Positions 8,479-17,984 of a DNA stretch of 64,000 nt are shown one piece after another (the first letter of the stretch is position 1; every line of letters starts with the position of its first letter). Source of the stretch: CAYNVQ01 sp964400735 (GTDB lineage Bacteria > Acidobacteriota > Aminicenantia > Aminicenantales > Aminicenantaceae); assembly GCA_964400735.1 (NCBI GenBank), contig CAYNVQ010000005.1:248001-312000 (forward strand). Direction: 5' to 3'. The position numbers and the translations under genes were made by a program. Below the pieces are notes generated by a model. The model did no database searches, had not been told where the DNA came from, and saw nothing but the letters and a program-made list of their open reading frames with translations.

Positions 8479-10776
8479 ATGAAAAACAATTCTATTTCTA
8501 TTCTCATCATTCTGTTGACACTTTCGCTCTTCCTCCCAGTGCAAACCTCTCAAGCCTTTCCGCAACAACAGAATCGCCGCCAACAGCGTCAGGGACAACC
8601 GAAATATTTTTCCTTAAAAGGACGAATCGTGGACTGGGATGGAAATTACATAGAGAAAGCCGTCATTTTGATACCGGAGCTGGGAAAATCCGTCGAAACG
8701 GATGAGAAAGGTGCCTTTGAATTCACAAACATACCACAGGGAAAATACCATGTGGAAGTCTATGCAGAGGGATTTTTGGAATATTCCTCCGATCCTTTTA
8801 TTTTGGGGGAGGATACGAGAGGTTACAACGTGGTCCTCACCAAAAGACTAACGGAGGAAGTCGTGGTGACCGCAACCAAGACCTATAAGCTTTATTCCGA
8901 AACACCGGTAAAGATTGCTGTGATAAGCAGGGAAGATATCGAGAAGAAAGCACCGGCCAACCTCGCTGATACACTTTGCCAGACCACAGGCGTCAGGATC
9001 GAAAACGATTGCCAAAATTGCAACTTCACCCAGGTCCGGATCAACGGCATGGAGGGGAAATACACACAGATCCTCATCGACAGCTCTCCTGTCATAAGCG
9101 CTATGACCGGTGTCTATGGTTTAGAGCAAATCCCTTCTGAGATGCTGGATAGAATCGAAATCGTCAAAGGAGGCGGTTCCGCTCTCTACGGAGGAAATGC
9201 AGTGGCAGGGGTGATAAATATTCTGACCAAAGAGCCGATGGAAAACAAGACGATTCTCAAATTCCACCAGGAATCCATCTCGAGCATGCCCTTCACAAAT
9301 CTAGGTTTCCGCTCCAGTCTGGTTTCTAAAAACCTGAACACCAAAGCCTATCTTTTCGGCAGCTACCAGGATAGGGAGCCTGTCGATTTGAACGGAGACG
9401 ACTTTTCCGAGCTCGGTACCATTTCCAATACATCCTTCGGTCTCAACGTTTATAACTACTTTACTGGTATCAACAGCGCTATGAAACTGAGCGTTTTCAG
9501 GATTTTTGAGGAGCGCAGGGGAGGCGATCTCTTCGATCAACCTCCCCATGAAGCCAACACGGCTGAATGGATCAAAACAGACCAGTTGGGATTCAGCACG
9601 GATTGGAATCACTATCTCACGGAAAACCTCCACTACAATTTTTCTTTTTCTTTAGTGGATGCCAAAAGAAATACGTATTACGGAAGCCGTAAAGATCCTT
9701 ATGCCTACGGGACCACGGAAAATCCCTTGCTCTTCTTGAACGGCCAGATCAATTACCAAGCTGGAAGTCACGTGATATCCTTCGGCATACAGCACAAACG
9801 AGATAAAATAAGAGACGTCGCCACTGGATACAGCAGACTGATCGAAAACGTTTATCAAGAAAGTGGATTGTTCATCCAGGATGATTTCAAGATAGGAAAA
9901 ATATTCTCCTTGTTGACTGGATTAAGGGCAAACCGGCATTCGGCAATTGAAAGAACCATTTTCAATCCCCGATTAAGCATTCTCGTGAATCTCACGGAGG
10001 AGCTGGGTTTCAGAACTTCATTCTCGACAGGGTTCAGGGCACCCCAGGTTTTCGATGAAGATTTGCATATCACCCAAGTCGGGGGCGAAGGGATGATGGT
10101 GACCAACTCTCCGGATTTAACAGAAGAAAAATCTTACAGCATAAACAGCGGACTGGATTACGGGAAACAGATCGGGCAGAGCCTCGTTCAATTCAGCATA
10201 GAAGCTTTTTATAACAAATTAAGAGATACTTTCATCCTTCATGAGATCGAACGGATTGAGAACGCAAGAATTTTTGAGAGAATAAATGGTTCGGGCTCAA
10301 GAGTGTATGGATTGTCTCTCGATTTCGGTTTGGTCTTAGGCCCTCAATTTTCACTTTCTTCGGGATGGACTTTCCAACGAAGCCGACTCGATGAACCCGA
10401 GCCGGATTTCAATTCCCGGGAATTTTTTAGAACCCCCAATTCATATGGGTACATCAGCATGAGTATTAAGAATAAAAAACTGGCCAATCTTGACATTTCA
10501 GGAGAATACACGGGATCGATGAGAGCCCCTCATTATGCAGGTTATATCGATGAGGATAGGCTGGAACGAACTCCCGCTTTTTGGGTTCTTAATCTCAGGC
10601 TCCATAGGACGATAGATATTTCCGAGAATTATGGTGTATCTGTATTCTTAGGGGCTTTTAACGTCTCCAATGCTTATCAAGAAGACTTGGATAAAGGTGT
10701 GGAAAGAGATTCAGGATATGTTTATGGACCAGCAAAGCCAAGGTCCTTCTACCTGGGATTTGAATTTTCTTTCTAA
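8479..10776 (+). CDS. TonB-dependent outer-membrane receptor with N-terminal carboxypeptidase-like domain
   Basis: The protein has 765 residues. A signal peptide (1-26) is followed by a CarboxypepD-regulatory-like beta-sandwich (about 45-122), a TonB-box-like EEVVVTATK (126-134), a plug domain (about 140-250) and a 22-strand barrel ending in F as expected. The plug contains C178-Q-N-C181 before FTQVRINGMEG, a cysteine pair not seen in generic siderophore receptors and a possible metal or redox site. The start has a strong AGGAGG site. It imports a ligand with TonB energy, probably a metal complex given the small CPxC protein upstream; the ligand cannot be read from sequence. Confidence 0.9.
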   Translation: MKNNSISILIILLTLSLFLPVQTSQAFPQQQNRRQQRQGQPKYFSLKGRIVDWDGNYIEKAVILIPELGKSVETDEKGAFEFTNIPQGKYHVEVYAEGFLEYSSDPFILGEDTRGYNVVLTKRLTEEVVVTATKTYKLYSETPVKIAVISREDIEKKAPANLADTLCQTTGVRIENDCQNCNFTQVRINGMEGKYTQILIDSSPVISAMTGVYGLEQIPSEMLDRIEIVKGGGSALYGGNAVAGVINILTKEPMENKTILKFHQESISSMPFTNLGFRSSLVSKNLNTKAYLFGSYQDREPVDLNGDDFSELGTISNTSFGLNVYNYFTGINSAMKLSVFRIFEERRGGDLFDQPPHEANTAEWIKTDQLGFSTDWNHYLTENLHYNFSFSLVDAKRNTYYGSRKDPYAYGTTENPLLFLNGQINYQAGSHVISFGIQHKRDKIRDVATGYSRLIENVYQESGLFIQDDFKIGKIFSLLTGLRANRHSAIERTIFNPRLSILVNLTEELGFRTSFSTGFRAPQVFDEDLHITQVGGEGMMVTNSPDLTEEKSYSINSGLDYGKQIGQSLVQFSIEAFYNKLRDTFILHEIERIENARIFERINGSGSRVYGLSLDFGLVLGPQFSLSSGWTFQRSRLDEPEPDFNSREFFRTPNSYGYISMSIKNKKLANLDISGEYTGSMRAPHYAGYIDEDRLERTPAFWVLNLRLHRTIDISENYGVSVFLGAFNVSNAYQEDLDKGVERDSGYVYGPAKPRSFYLGFEFSF

Positions 10777-10821
10777 GGGATTCAAGCTAAGCATCGCGAT
10801 AGAAAGTTGCTGCTCTATTAT

Positions 10822-10886
10822 CGGGCCGGGGAAAGAGCTATCCCTTGATTCCAGTCATCGAATCCTCAGCTTCTGACTCCGGCCCG
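10822..10886. terminator. Weak inverted repeat between convergent genes
   Basis: CGGGCCGG (10822-10829) pairs with CCGGCCCG (10879-10886) across a 49-base loop between the convergent receptor and SDR genes. There is no T-run, so a terminator role is only a possibility. The rest of 10777-11033 shows nothing. Confidence 0.2.
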
Positions 10887-11033
10887 GAGTTTATCGAACG
10901 ATTACTTTTGCTTCGGCTTCGTTCCGAGCTGCCGCTGGGATTAAATATTTTTGAATCCGATTCGAAAGTAAAATTTCTATTGGACAAATTTTCTATTCAT
11001 TATAAATAAAAAAGCAAAAACAGCTTCGGATGT

Positions 11034-12461
11034 TTAGAGTCGCTCTGCTCTATTTAAGATGCCCTTGGCGATATCGGGAAAAATGAGCTTATGAAGAGGT
11101 TTGGTGAGGAACCAGTACAGCCTGCCCCAGAGACCTTTCGGATGATAATGGGCCGTCAGGAAAAGATGGGAGCCCTCTATGGAGAATTCAAGCCATGCTT
11201 TACCGGGAACCTTCATCTGGTTGACCAAAAGCAGTCTCTTGTCCGGTATCAAGTCGACCACTTTCCAAAAATCCAGCCCGTCTCCGACCCGCAGCCTTTT
11301 GGGATCCCGACGTCCGCGGCTCAATCCGGGACCGGCGAACATGATGTCGATAAAGCCCCTTAAACGCCACAGCCAGTCATACCTGAACCATCCGGAATCC
11401 CCTCCGATGGCTTCGACAGCTTCAAACACCTTTGAAGGGGGAATGTCGCCGAAATCTAAGGAAACATTTTCCCTGTAAATAGCGGATTCTAAGTCGTCCT
11501 GGCCCTTTACATCGCATGTCTCCTGAGCGCTGCTGTCGCACCAGCGGCTGATGATCTGTTTTTTTTCGATTTCCTCGAGGGCATTCTGGAAGGCTTCTGC
11601 ATAAGAGATAGGATGAACCTGGGGGAAGAATTTTCGGGCGTTTTCGTTCTTTACAGTGGTTTCCGATTTCAGTCCCTGGATCAGAGATCTAGCGATTGGG
11701 AATGGAACCGGAGTCATCAGCATGAGCCAGTAGGAAGATAGCCAGGGAGATAAAACCGGCACGGGGATGATATATCTTTTCAGTTTCATAACATGGGCAG
11801 CGCCCAAAAGCATATCCTTGAACCTCATCCGTTCGGAGCCGATATCGATGACGAGATTTTCATCCGTGGGGAGGTCTTTAGCCTGGGTAAGATATTCCAG
11901 GACATCTGTCACAGCGATCGGCTGCGTTTCTGTACGAACCCATCTGGGAGTAATCATCACCGGAAGCTTCTGGACCAGATGGCGGATGATCTCGAAACTG
12001 GCGCTCCCCGAGCCGATGATGACCCCGGCCCGGAACCAAATGGTCTGGATTCGTTCTGGTTTCGATCTCAAAATCTCTCCTGTTTCCATCCGGCTTCTTA
12101 AATGTTTGGAGGCCGTATCTTTCTCTCCCAGGCCTCCGAGATAGATAATCCTCTTCACCTTATTTTCGATACAGGCATCGAGGAAATTTTGGGCGCTCAT
12201 CCGGTCGAGCCGTTCAAAATCGCCTCCAGCTCCCATGGAGTGTATCAGATAAAAGGCCGTGTCCATTCCTTTCAGCGCTTCCTGGATAGATTCTCTATCC
12301 AGGGTGTCCCCCTCGAATATCTCGATGCGATTTTCGGATGTATGGTGTACCTTTCGGGTATTTCTGACGAACAAACGAAGATGGACGGAACCATCATTCA
12401 GCAGCTTTTCTTGCAGCCTTCTTCCGATGTATCCCGTAGCTCCGGTCAATAAAATGTTCAT
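11034..12461 (-). CDS. Atypical SDR NAD(P)-binding protein with C-terminal DUF2867
   Basis: The 475-residue protein opens with an NAD(P)-binding Rossmann motif GATGYIGRRL at the extreme N-terminus and continues as an NmrA/epimerase-like domain to about residue 290 (YLIHSMG, IIYLGGLG). A DUF2867 region (about 320-470) follows, with the typical late GRLYWFLTKPLHKLIF. This two-domain arrangement is common in bacteria as a predicted nucleoside-diphosphate-sugar epimerase, but no reaction is established. It begins 12 bp after the MBL-rhodanese gene stop, so the two are likely co-transcribed with the MBL gene first. Confidence 0.88.
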   Translation of the reverse strand: MNILLTGATGYIGRRLQEKLLNDGSVHLRLFVRNTRKVHHTSENRIEIFEGDTLDRESIQEALKGMDTAFYLIHSMGAGGDFERLDRMSAQNFLDACIENKVKRIIYLGGLGEKDTASKHLRSRMETGEILRSKPERIQTIWFRAGVIIGSGSASFEIIRHLVQKLPVMITPRWVRTETQPIAVTDVLEYLTQAKDLPTDENLVIDIGSERMRFKDMLLGAAHVMKLKRYIIPVPVLSPWLSSYWLMLMTPVPFPIARSLIQGLKSETTVKNENARKFFPQVHPISYAEAFQNALEEIEKKQIISRWCDSSAQETCDVKGQDDLESAIYRENVSLDFGDIPPSKVFEAVEAIGGDSGWFRYDWLWRLRGFIDIMFAGPGLSRGRRDPKRLRVGDGLDFWKVVDLIPDKRLLLVNQMKVPGKAWLEFSIEGSHLFLTAHYHPKGLWGRLYWFLTKPLHKLIFPDIAKGILNRAERL

Positions 12462-12473
12462 GGCGGTTGTGTA

Positions 12474-13832
12474 TTAATGGAGCGGACAGCTAACCGAGTT
12501 CCAGCCGGCAAGTCCTCCCAGGACGGCGTTCAGGTTGGTCCATCCTTCCTTCCGAAGCAAGCTGGCGGCGATCATGGAGCGCATCCCGCTTCCGCAAAAA
12601 ATGTAGACCGGCCGATCCTTCGGAACCTCGCTCATCCGCTGAGGAAGCATGGTGATATGGACGTGGAGCGCATCCATTATACGCCCTTGGCTTTCCAATT
12701 CTTCAGTGCTTCGCACATCCAGGATAAAGGGATTTTCGCGGGCATCCAGAAGACGGCAGAGCTGCTGGACGGTGACCGTCTGGATAGAATGGCTCTCCAG
12801 CCCTGCCGTATGCCAGGACAGCATGCCTCCCTCAAGGTGCCCTTCGATCCGGTCGTATCCCAAACGAATCAGAATTCTTACCACTTCCTCTGGATTTTCT
12901 TTCTCGTTCACTAGGAGAAGGGGCGTATCGTAGGGAAGAAACCAGCCCGCAAAACTGGCCACCCCTTCTAACCAGATAGAAATGCTGCCCGGCACGTGTG
13001 CAGCGGAAAATCCCAATTCCATCCGGGTATCCAAGACGGTAGCATCTTTGGCCCGCGTTTTAAATTCTTTTGCATACAGTGGTGGAGGATGGGGCAGGCT
13101 TCCGAGAATCGGCGGCCCTTCGAGATTGTAGCGTTCCATTTTCGAAAAATAGGGAGGACGTTCCAATTCCTTGGCGACTTGGGAGATAAACTCTTTTTTG
13201 TCTTTGAATCGAAGCTTTGGATTGGACCGGCGTTCTATTCCGACAGTCGTCCAGATCCGCTCGGCTATCGAAGCCCCACATACAGATCCAATGCCATGGG
13301 CTGGGCAGACGATGACACCATCGCCTAGAGGAAGAATCCTTTTGTATATCGAATCATACAGAAGGCCGGCCATTTCTACGGCCCTGTCCATTCCCAGTAG
13401 ATCCACGCGGCCCATATCGCCGGCGAACAGGGCATCGCCCGTGAAGGCCATCCAGGGAGAGCCTTCAGGGTCCCGGAGAAGATAACTCATGTGCCCGGGT
13501 GTGTGTCCGGGCGTGTCGAGGGCCTGGATTTTAAGCCGCCCGATGCGCCAAGTCTGATCATCTTCGGCGGGATTTCCGTAGGTGTAATTCCACTGTTTAT
13601 CGGCATGCCAGATCTCCGCGCCGGTCTGAGAGGCCAATTCCATAGATCCGATAACATAATCCTCGTTCCGGTGAGTTTCCAGGATATATTTGATTCTGTA
13701 TCCTCCTTCAAGGGCTTTTTCTCGATAGATATCACAGTCCCTTCGGGGATCGATCACCACAGCTTCGGTGCCATCTCCTATTATGTAAGAGAAGTGAGCA
13801 AGTCCGGTCGATTCGATGCGTTCAAAAATCAT
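12474..13832 (-). CDS. MBL-fold hydrolase with two rhodanese domains
   Basis: The 452-residue protein has a metallo-beta-lactamase domain (1-240). Its motif 1 reads T53-H-R-N-E-D-Y instead of the usual HxHxDH; later motifs are intact (GHTPGHM, FTGDALF, PAHG). Two rhodanese domains follow. The first (about 265-355) lacks a cysteine at the active loop (LVNEKEN). The second (about 365-450) has C413 in CGSGMRS. Relatives are persulfide dioxygenase-like enzymes, and a role in sulfane-sulfur handling is inferred. The changed motif is, to my knowledge, shared by a subgroup of this family rather than being a mutation here. First gene of a two-gene operon. Confidence 0.88.
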   Translation of the reverse strand: MIFERIESTGLAHFSYIIGDGTEAVVIDPRRDCDIYREKALEGGYRIKYILETHRNEDYVIGSMELASQTGAEIWHADKQWNYTYGNPAEDDQTWRIGRLKIQALDTPGHTPGHMSYLLRDPEGSPWMAFTGDALFAGDMGRVDLLGMDRAVEMAGLLYDSIYKRILPLGDGVIVCPAHGIGSVCGASIAERIWTTVGIERRSNPKLRFKDKKEFISQVAKELERPPYFSKMERYNLEGPPILGSLPHPPPLYAKEFKTRAKDATVLDTRMELGFSAAHVPGSISIWLEGVASFAGWFLPYDTPLLLVNEKENPEEVVRILIRLGYDRIEGHLEGGMLSWHTAGLESHSIQTVTVQQLCRLLDARENPFILDVRSTEELESQGRIMDALHVHITMLPQRMSEVPKDRPVYIFCGSGMRSMIAASLLRKEGWTNLNAVLGGLAGWNSVSCPLH

Positions 13833-14033
13833 CTGTTTCCTCCATCTGCCTTTTTAGGCCAATAAACTTCACCATTTTCATGATTCGGCTGCCGGTGTTA
13901 ATCCGCCCCACCTTCGTAAAAGCATATGAAGAAAGAAAAAAAATCTGTTTGTGTCTGAAACGATATCAGCATAAGGTCCATATGTTTCTGTAATAGCAGA
14001 GGGTATCGGCATTTTATGAATTAATCAGATTGA

Positions 14034-14780
14034 TCAAAAGGCAAAGGTGAAGCCTGCACTGAGGAAGTGGACCAAGGCGAAATTGTAGACCTCATCGACA
14101 TCCGCCCCTCCTTCCAGAATTCTGTAACCAGCCTTTAGGGTTAGCTTGTCATTCAAACGGTATTGCAGCGCCAACAAGACATCTTCGGCCCTACCTTGAG
14201 AAGCCGCCGCTGCGTCGCCTTCTAGCAGCAGGCCCCAATTTTCGTGGAATTGCCACAATACTCTGAAGTTGATGAGGGGCACGAACCCAACATTTGTCTT
14301 GTTTGAGCTTTTACCGTTCCCCTCCACCTTTATGGCCGCATCCCTGATTTTAGCTGTAAATCCGATTCCCACCCGCCATTTTTCCTTTCTCAGAAAATCA
14401 TACCGGTAGGTCAGTCTGTAGGAGTTGAACTCATAAGCGCCTTTCAAAGGAGTGTTCGGGGGGAACGTTTCTTCGAAGAATAAAATTTCTTTACCCACTT
14501 CCCCTTCGGCGTTGAGACTGAACGGGGAAGCGAATGCAGAGATGTTATGACCGGATTTCCAGCTGTATCCCAAACGAACGCGGAAAAAATAAGAAGAGTC
14601 CGTCTTCAGGTCTTCCGATAAGGAAAACAGAGTACCTGTATCTCCGGGAATTCTCACATCGTTGTAACCGCTGAGAGCCAGGCCGTTTTCGAAATCGAAA
14701 AACCATTGGCCGAAAGAGTTTGGGTGCAATCCCAGGATGAAGAGCAAAAGCAAAGGCAACACAAGAGCCAATTTCTTCAT
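14034..14780 (-). CDS. Outer-membrane beta-barrel protein, unknown role
   Basis: The 248-residue protein starts at the ATG at 14780, chosen for a GGAG site nine bases upstream; the frame opens five codons earlier. A signal peptide (MKKLALVLPLLLL, cleavage near SFGQ) is followed by alternating beta-strand pattern with paired aromatic strand ends (FRVRLGYSWKSG, YRLTYRYDF) and a C-terminal FTFAF ending in phenylalanine, as outer-membrane barrels do. No named family is recognised. It stands alone between the MBL-rhodanese gene and nuoN. Confidence 0.75.
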   Translation of the reverse strand: MKKLALVLPLLLLFILGLHPNSFGQWFFDFENGLALSGYNDVRIPGDTGTLFSLSEDLKTDSSYFFRVRLGYSWKSGHNISAFASPFSLNAEGEVGKEILFFEETFPPNTPLKGAYEFNSYRLTYRYDFLRKEKWRVGIGFTAKIRDAAIKVEGNGKSSNKTNVGFVPLINFRVLWQFHENWGLLLEGDAAAASQGRAEDVLLALQYRLNDKLTLKAGYRILEGGADVDEVYNFALVHFLSAGFTFAF

Positions 14781-14958
14781 GTTCAGTTTCTCCATATTTT
14801 GATGAAAGTTCAGAAAGAAACAATCGATCGACGAGTAAAAGGTATTATAGCTTTTTTTGCAGAAAAAGTAACTTCTGTAAGAATGTCTGCAAAAAATAGC
14901 ACAGTCCCGGTCCTTTCCAAGAAGGAAAGGAAATTACTGGTTTATTGCAGGAAGTGTT

Positions 14959-16395
14959 TTAGAGGAGGGGCATAGATGCTACGGCCTGACGGATAAGAAC
15001 CAGGATATTGCCTGGAAAAATCCCAAGCTGAAGGACCCCATAAAGGCAGAGGAAAAGGACCAGAAAGAGAGCGGGATTTTCGAAGTTTATGTCGACCTCG
15101 TAAGAGGGTTCTCTCATATACATGTAGACTATGATCCTCAAATAGTAAAAAACAGAGATAAGGCTGGCCAACACGCCGATGATGACGAGCGGGATCAGAT
15201 CCTCTCTTACGGCGGCCGCAAACACGTAGAACTTGGCCAGAAATCCTCCTGTCGGAGGGAATCCGGCCAAGGATATGAGAAATATGGCAAATGTCGCCCC
15301 GATCCAGGGGTATTTGAAGCCGATGCCTTTGTAATCTTCAAGTTCCAGGTATTCGTGGTCTTTTTTCCCGAGAGCGATAACTGCTGCAAAGGCCCCGATG
15401 TTCATGAAAAGATAGGCGGTCAGGTAGAAGACCAGGCTTTCGTCGTTTCGGGCCAGGATCGCCACCATTAGGTATCCGGCATGGGCGATGCTGGAATAGG
15501 CCAGAATTCTTTTGACATTGGTCTGTCTGAGAGCTATCAGGTTTCCGACCACCATAGTGAGGACAGCCAGAATCCAGAGCAGGACGAAAATGGCCCGCGA
15601 TTGGAGCGCCTCCTCGAAGTAAGGAACGAATATCCTGAGGAGAACGGCGAATCCGACGGCTTTGGGGCCGACCGAGAAGAAAGCCGTGATGGGAGTCGGT
15701 GCCCCCTGGTACACGTCCGGCGTCCACATATGGAAAGGAACCACAGCGATCTTGAATCCGAATCCGACCACGACGAGTCCCAATCCGATCAACGCCAAAG
15801 GCCCCATCGAACCGTTTGTTTGGAAATATTCGACAACCGATGCGATACTGGTAGAATAGACTGCTCCGTAGAGAAGAGCGATACCCAAAACAAGAAACGC
15901 CGAAGCGAAACTGCCCAGCAGAAAATATTTGACTGCGGCTTCAGAGGATTTTTCATCTTCTCGCCTCAATCCCGCCAGCGCATAGCTCGAGATGGAAAGC
16001 ACCTCCAGGCCCAGGAATATGACCAGAAGGTCTCTCGAGGAGACCATGATGGTCATTCCCGAGAGAGCGAACAGCAAAAGCGCGTAGTACTCACCGTAGT
16101 TAGCATTTTGGAGGGTGATGTACTTCATCGAAATGAGGATGACCAAAAAGGTAGCCAGCACCAGAATGAAGCAGAAAAACAGGGACAGATTATCCAGGAA
16201 TAGGTGTCCGTCGAAATAGGAGTAGGCCTTATTCCAGAAGAGAACGCATCCGGCTGCACAAGCGACCAGGAAGAGCAAAGAAATATAGGCGAGATAATTT
16301 CGGTTTTCTTTTTTAAGAAAGACCTCCAGGAGCAGGATCAGAAGGGCTGCGGCCACGATGATCAGAACCGGTGCCAAGGCGTATATGTTGTTCAT
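14959..16395 (-). CDS. nuoN: NADH-quinone oxidoreductase subunit N
   Basis: The protein has 478 residues and about 14 transmembrane helices, and is an antiporter-like subunit of the complex I membrane arm. Recognisable blocks are GLEVLSISSYALAGL, KYFLLGSFASAFLVLG, PFHMWTPDVYQGAPTP and RILAYSSIAHAGYLM, with the conserved glutamate and lysines of the proton path. It ends the nuoJKLMN run and overlaps nuoM by four bases (ATGA), which indicates translational coupling. The length is normal for NuoN. Confidence 0.96.
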   Translation of the reverse strand: MNNIYALAPVLIIVAAALLILLLEVFLKKENRNYLAYISLLFLVACAAGCVLFWNKAYSYFDGHLFLDNLSLFFCFILVLATFLVILISMKYITLQNANYGEYYALLLFALSGMTIMVSSRDLLVIFLGLEVLSISSYALAGLRREDEKSSEAAVKYFLLGSFASAFLVLGIALLYGAVYSTSIASVVEYFQTNGSMGPLALIGLGLVVVGFGFKIAVVPFHMWTPDVYQGAPTPITAFFSVGPKAVGFAVLLRIFVPYFEEALQSRAIFVLLWILAVLTMVVGNLIALRQTNVKRILAYSSIAHAGYLMVAILARNDESLVFYLTAYLFMNIGAFAAVIALGKKDHEYLELEDYKGIGFKYPWIGATFAIFLISLAGFPPTGGFLAKFYVFAAAVREDLIPLVIIGVLASLISVFYYLRIIVYMYMREPSYEVDINFENPALFLVLFLCLYGVLQLGIFPGNILVLIRQAVASMPLL

Positions 16396-17981
16396 TGTGA
16401 TTCCGTACCCTCAGTTTCGCCTGTCTCTTCTTCTTGAGGACCGGTTATTATATAGGCAGGCAAACGTTGGTTTTCCTCTTTAGCCTTGGTGAAGATGACT
16501 TCTCTTTTGTTGACCTGGTTCAGAAGGTTGGTGATAGAGACATCCATCTTTCTCAGGAAAGTTTGTGGATAAATGCCCATCCAGAACATCATGATCAAAA
16601 TAGGGGTAAGATAGATGATTTCCCGAATATTCAAATCCTTGAAGGAGAGAATTTTCTCGTTCGTTATCGGGCCCTGCATCACCCTCTGGAACATCCAAAG
16701 CAGGTAGGCGGCAGCCAGAATGACCGTGGTCACCCCCAGTATGGCCAGGACTTTGTTGGCCTGGAATACGCCGAAGAGGCAGAGTATTTCGCCCACGAAT
16801 CCATTGAGTCCGGGGAGCCCGACCGAAGAGAGCATGATGACGAGGAAGAAGGCCGAAAAAACGGGCATCTGCTTGCTGACACCGCCGAAGTCTTTGATCA
16901 ACCGGGTGTGGGCCCTCTCGTACAGAATGCCTACACACAGGAACAGGGCCCCTGTGCTCAAACCGTGATTGAGCATCTGGTAGATGGCGCCTTCGATCCC
17001 CTCCATGTTCAGGGCGAATATGGCCAGCATGATAAGCCCCATGTGACTCACGCTGGAATAGGCGACAAGGCCTTTGACGTCCTTTTGGATGAGGGCCATC
17101 AAACCGCCGTAGATGATGCCGATCAGGGCCAAAATGCCCAGCACGGGAAGGAATTTTTGCAGGGCATCCGGGAACAAAGGCATGGCAAAACGCAAAAAGC
17201 CGTAAGTCCCCATTTTTAGAAGGACGGCCGCCAGGACCACGGAGCCGGCTGTCGGGGCTTCCACGTGAGCGTCAGGTAACCAGGTATGGAAGGGAAACAT
17301 GGGCACTTTGATGGCAAAGGCCAGCGCAAATGCTAGGAAGAGCCAGATTTGCACGCTGGGATTGAGGATCATCCGGTAGTAGTCGAAGATATTGAGCGAG
17401 TAGGTGCCCGTGGCCTTATAGAAGATGGAGTACATGTAGAAAATGGCCACCAGCATGAGCAGGCTTCCCAGCATTGTGAACAGGACAAATTTGATGGTAG
17501 CGTAAATCTTCCGGTTGCCTCCCCAAATACCGATCAGAAAATACATCGGGATTAGCATGGCTTCCCAAAAAACGTAAAAAAGGAATAAGTTCAGGGAAAC
17601 GAATACACCGATGATTCCTGTCTGGAGCAGCAGCATAAAGATCAGGTATTCCTTGACCCGGCTTTTGATATAGGTCCAGGAAGAGAGGATCACGATGGGC
17701 ATCAGGAAAGTGGTCAACAGGATCAAGTAAAGGCTGATGCCGTCTATGCCTATATGATAATTGATCCCGTACCCGATCCAGGCGCTTCTTTCCACGAATT
17801 GGGGTTCAGGAGTTTGGGCATTGAAATTGAAATAGATGTAAAGCGAGGCGGCAAAGGTGAGAAGGCTCACGAAAAGCGCCAGGTAGCGGAGAAGATTTTC
17901 TCTATCCCTGCCTATGAAAATGAACAGGACAGCTCCTGCCAAAGGAAGGAAGGTGACGATGCTCAGTATTGGTATGTTCAT
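16392..17981 (-). CDS. nuoM: NADH-quinone oxidoreductase subunit M
   Basis: The 529-residue antiporter-like subunit has about 14 helices. Diagnostic blocks are GIDGISLYLILLTTFLMP, FYVFWEAMLIPMYFLIG, PFHTWLPDAHVEAPT and LVAYSSVSHMGLIML. The glutamate in the fifth helix region (WEAMLIPM) and the lysines of the discontinuous helices are present. The charged tail (about residues 490-529) is longer than usual. It lies three bases after nuoL and overlaps nuoN. Proton translocation in respiratory complex I. Confidence 0.96.
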   Translation of the reverse strand: MNIPILSIVTFLPLAGAVLFIFIGRDRENLLRYLALFVSLLTFAASLYIYFNFNAQTPEPQFVERSAWIGYGINYHIGIDGISLYLILLTTFLMPIVILSSWTYIKSRVKEYLIFMLLLQTGIIGVFVSLNLFLFYVFWEAMLIPMYFLIGIWGGNRKIYATIKFVLFTMLGSLLMLVAIFYMYSIFYKATGTYSLNIFDYYRMILNPSVQIWLFLAFALAFAIKVPMFPFHTWLPDAHVEAPTAGSVVLAAVLLKMGTYGFLRFAMPLFPDALQKFLPVLGILALIGIIYGGLMALIQKDVKGLVAYSSVSHMGLIMLAIFALNMEGIEGAIYQMLNHGLSTGALFLCVGILYERAHTRLIKDFGGVSKQMPVFSAFFLVIMLSSVGLPGLNGFVGEILCLFGVFQANKVLAILGVTTVILAAAYLLWMFQRVMQGPITNEKILSFKDLNIREIIYLTPILIMMFWMGIYPQTFLRKMDVSITNLLNQVNKREVIFTKAKEENQRLPAYIITGPQEEETGETEGTESQ

Positions 17982-17984
17982 TTT

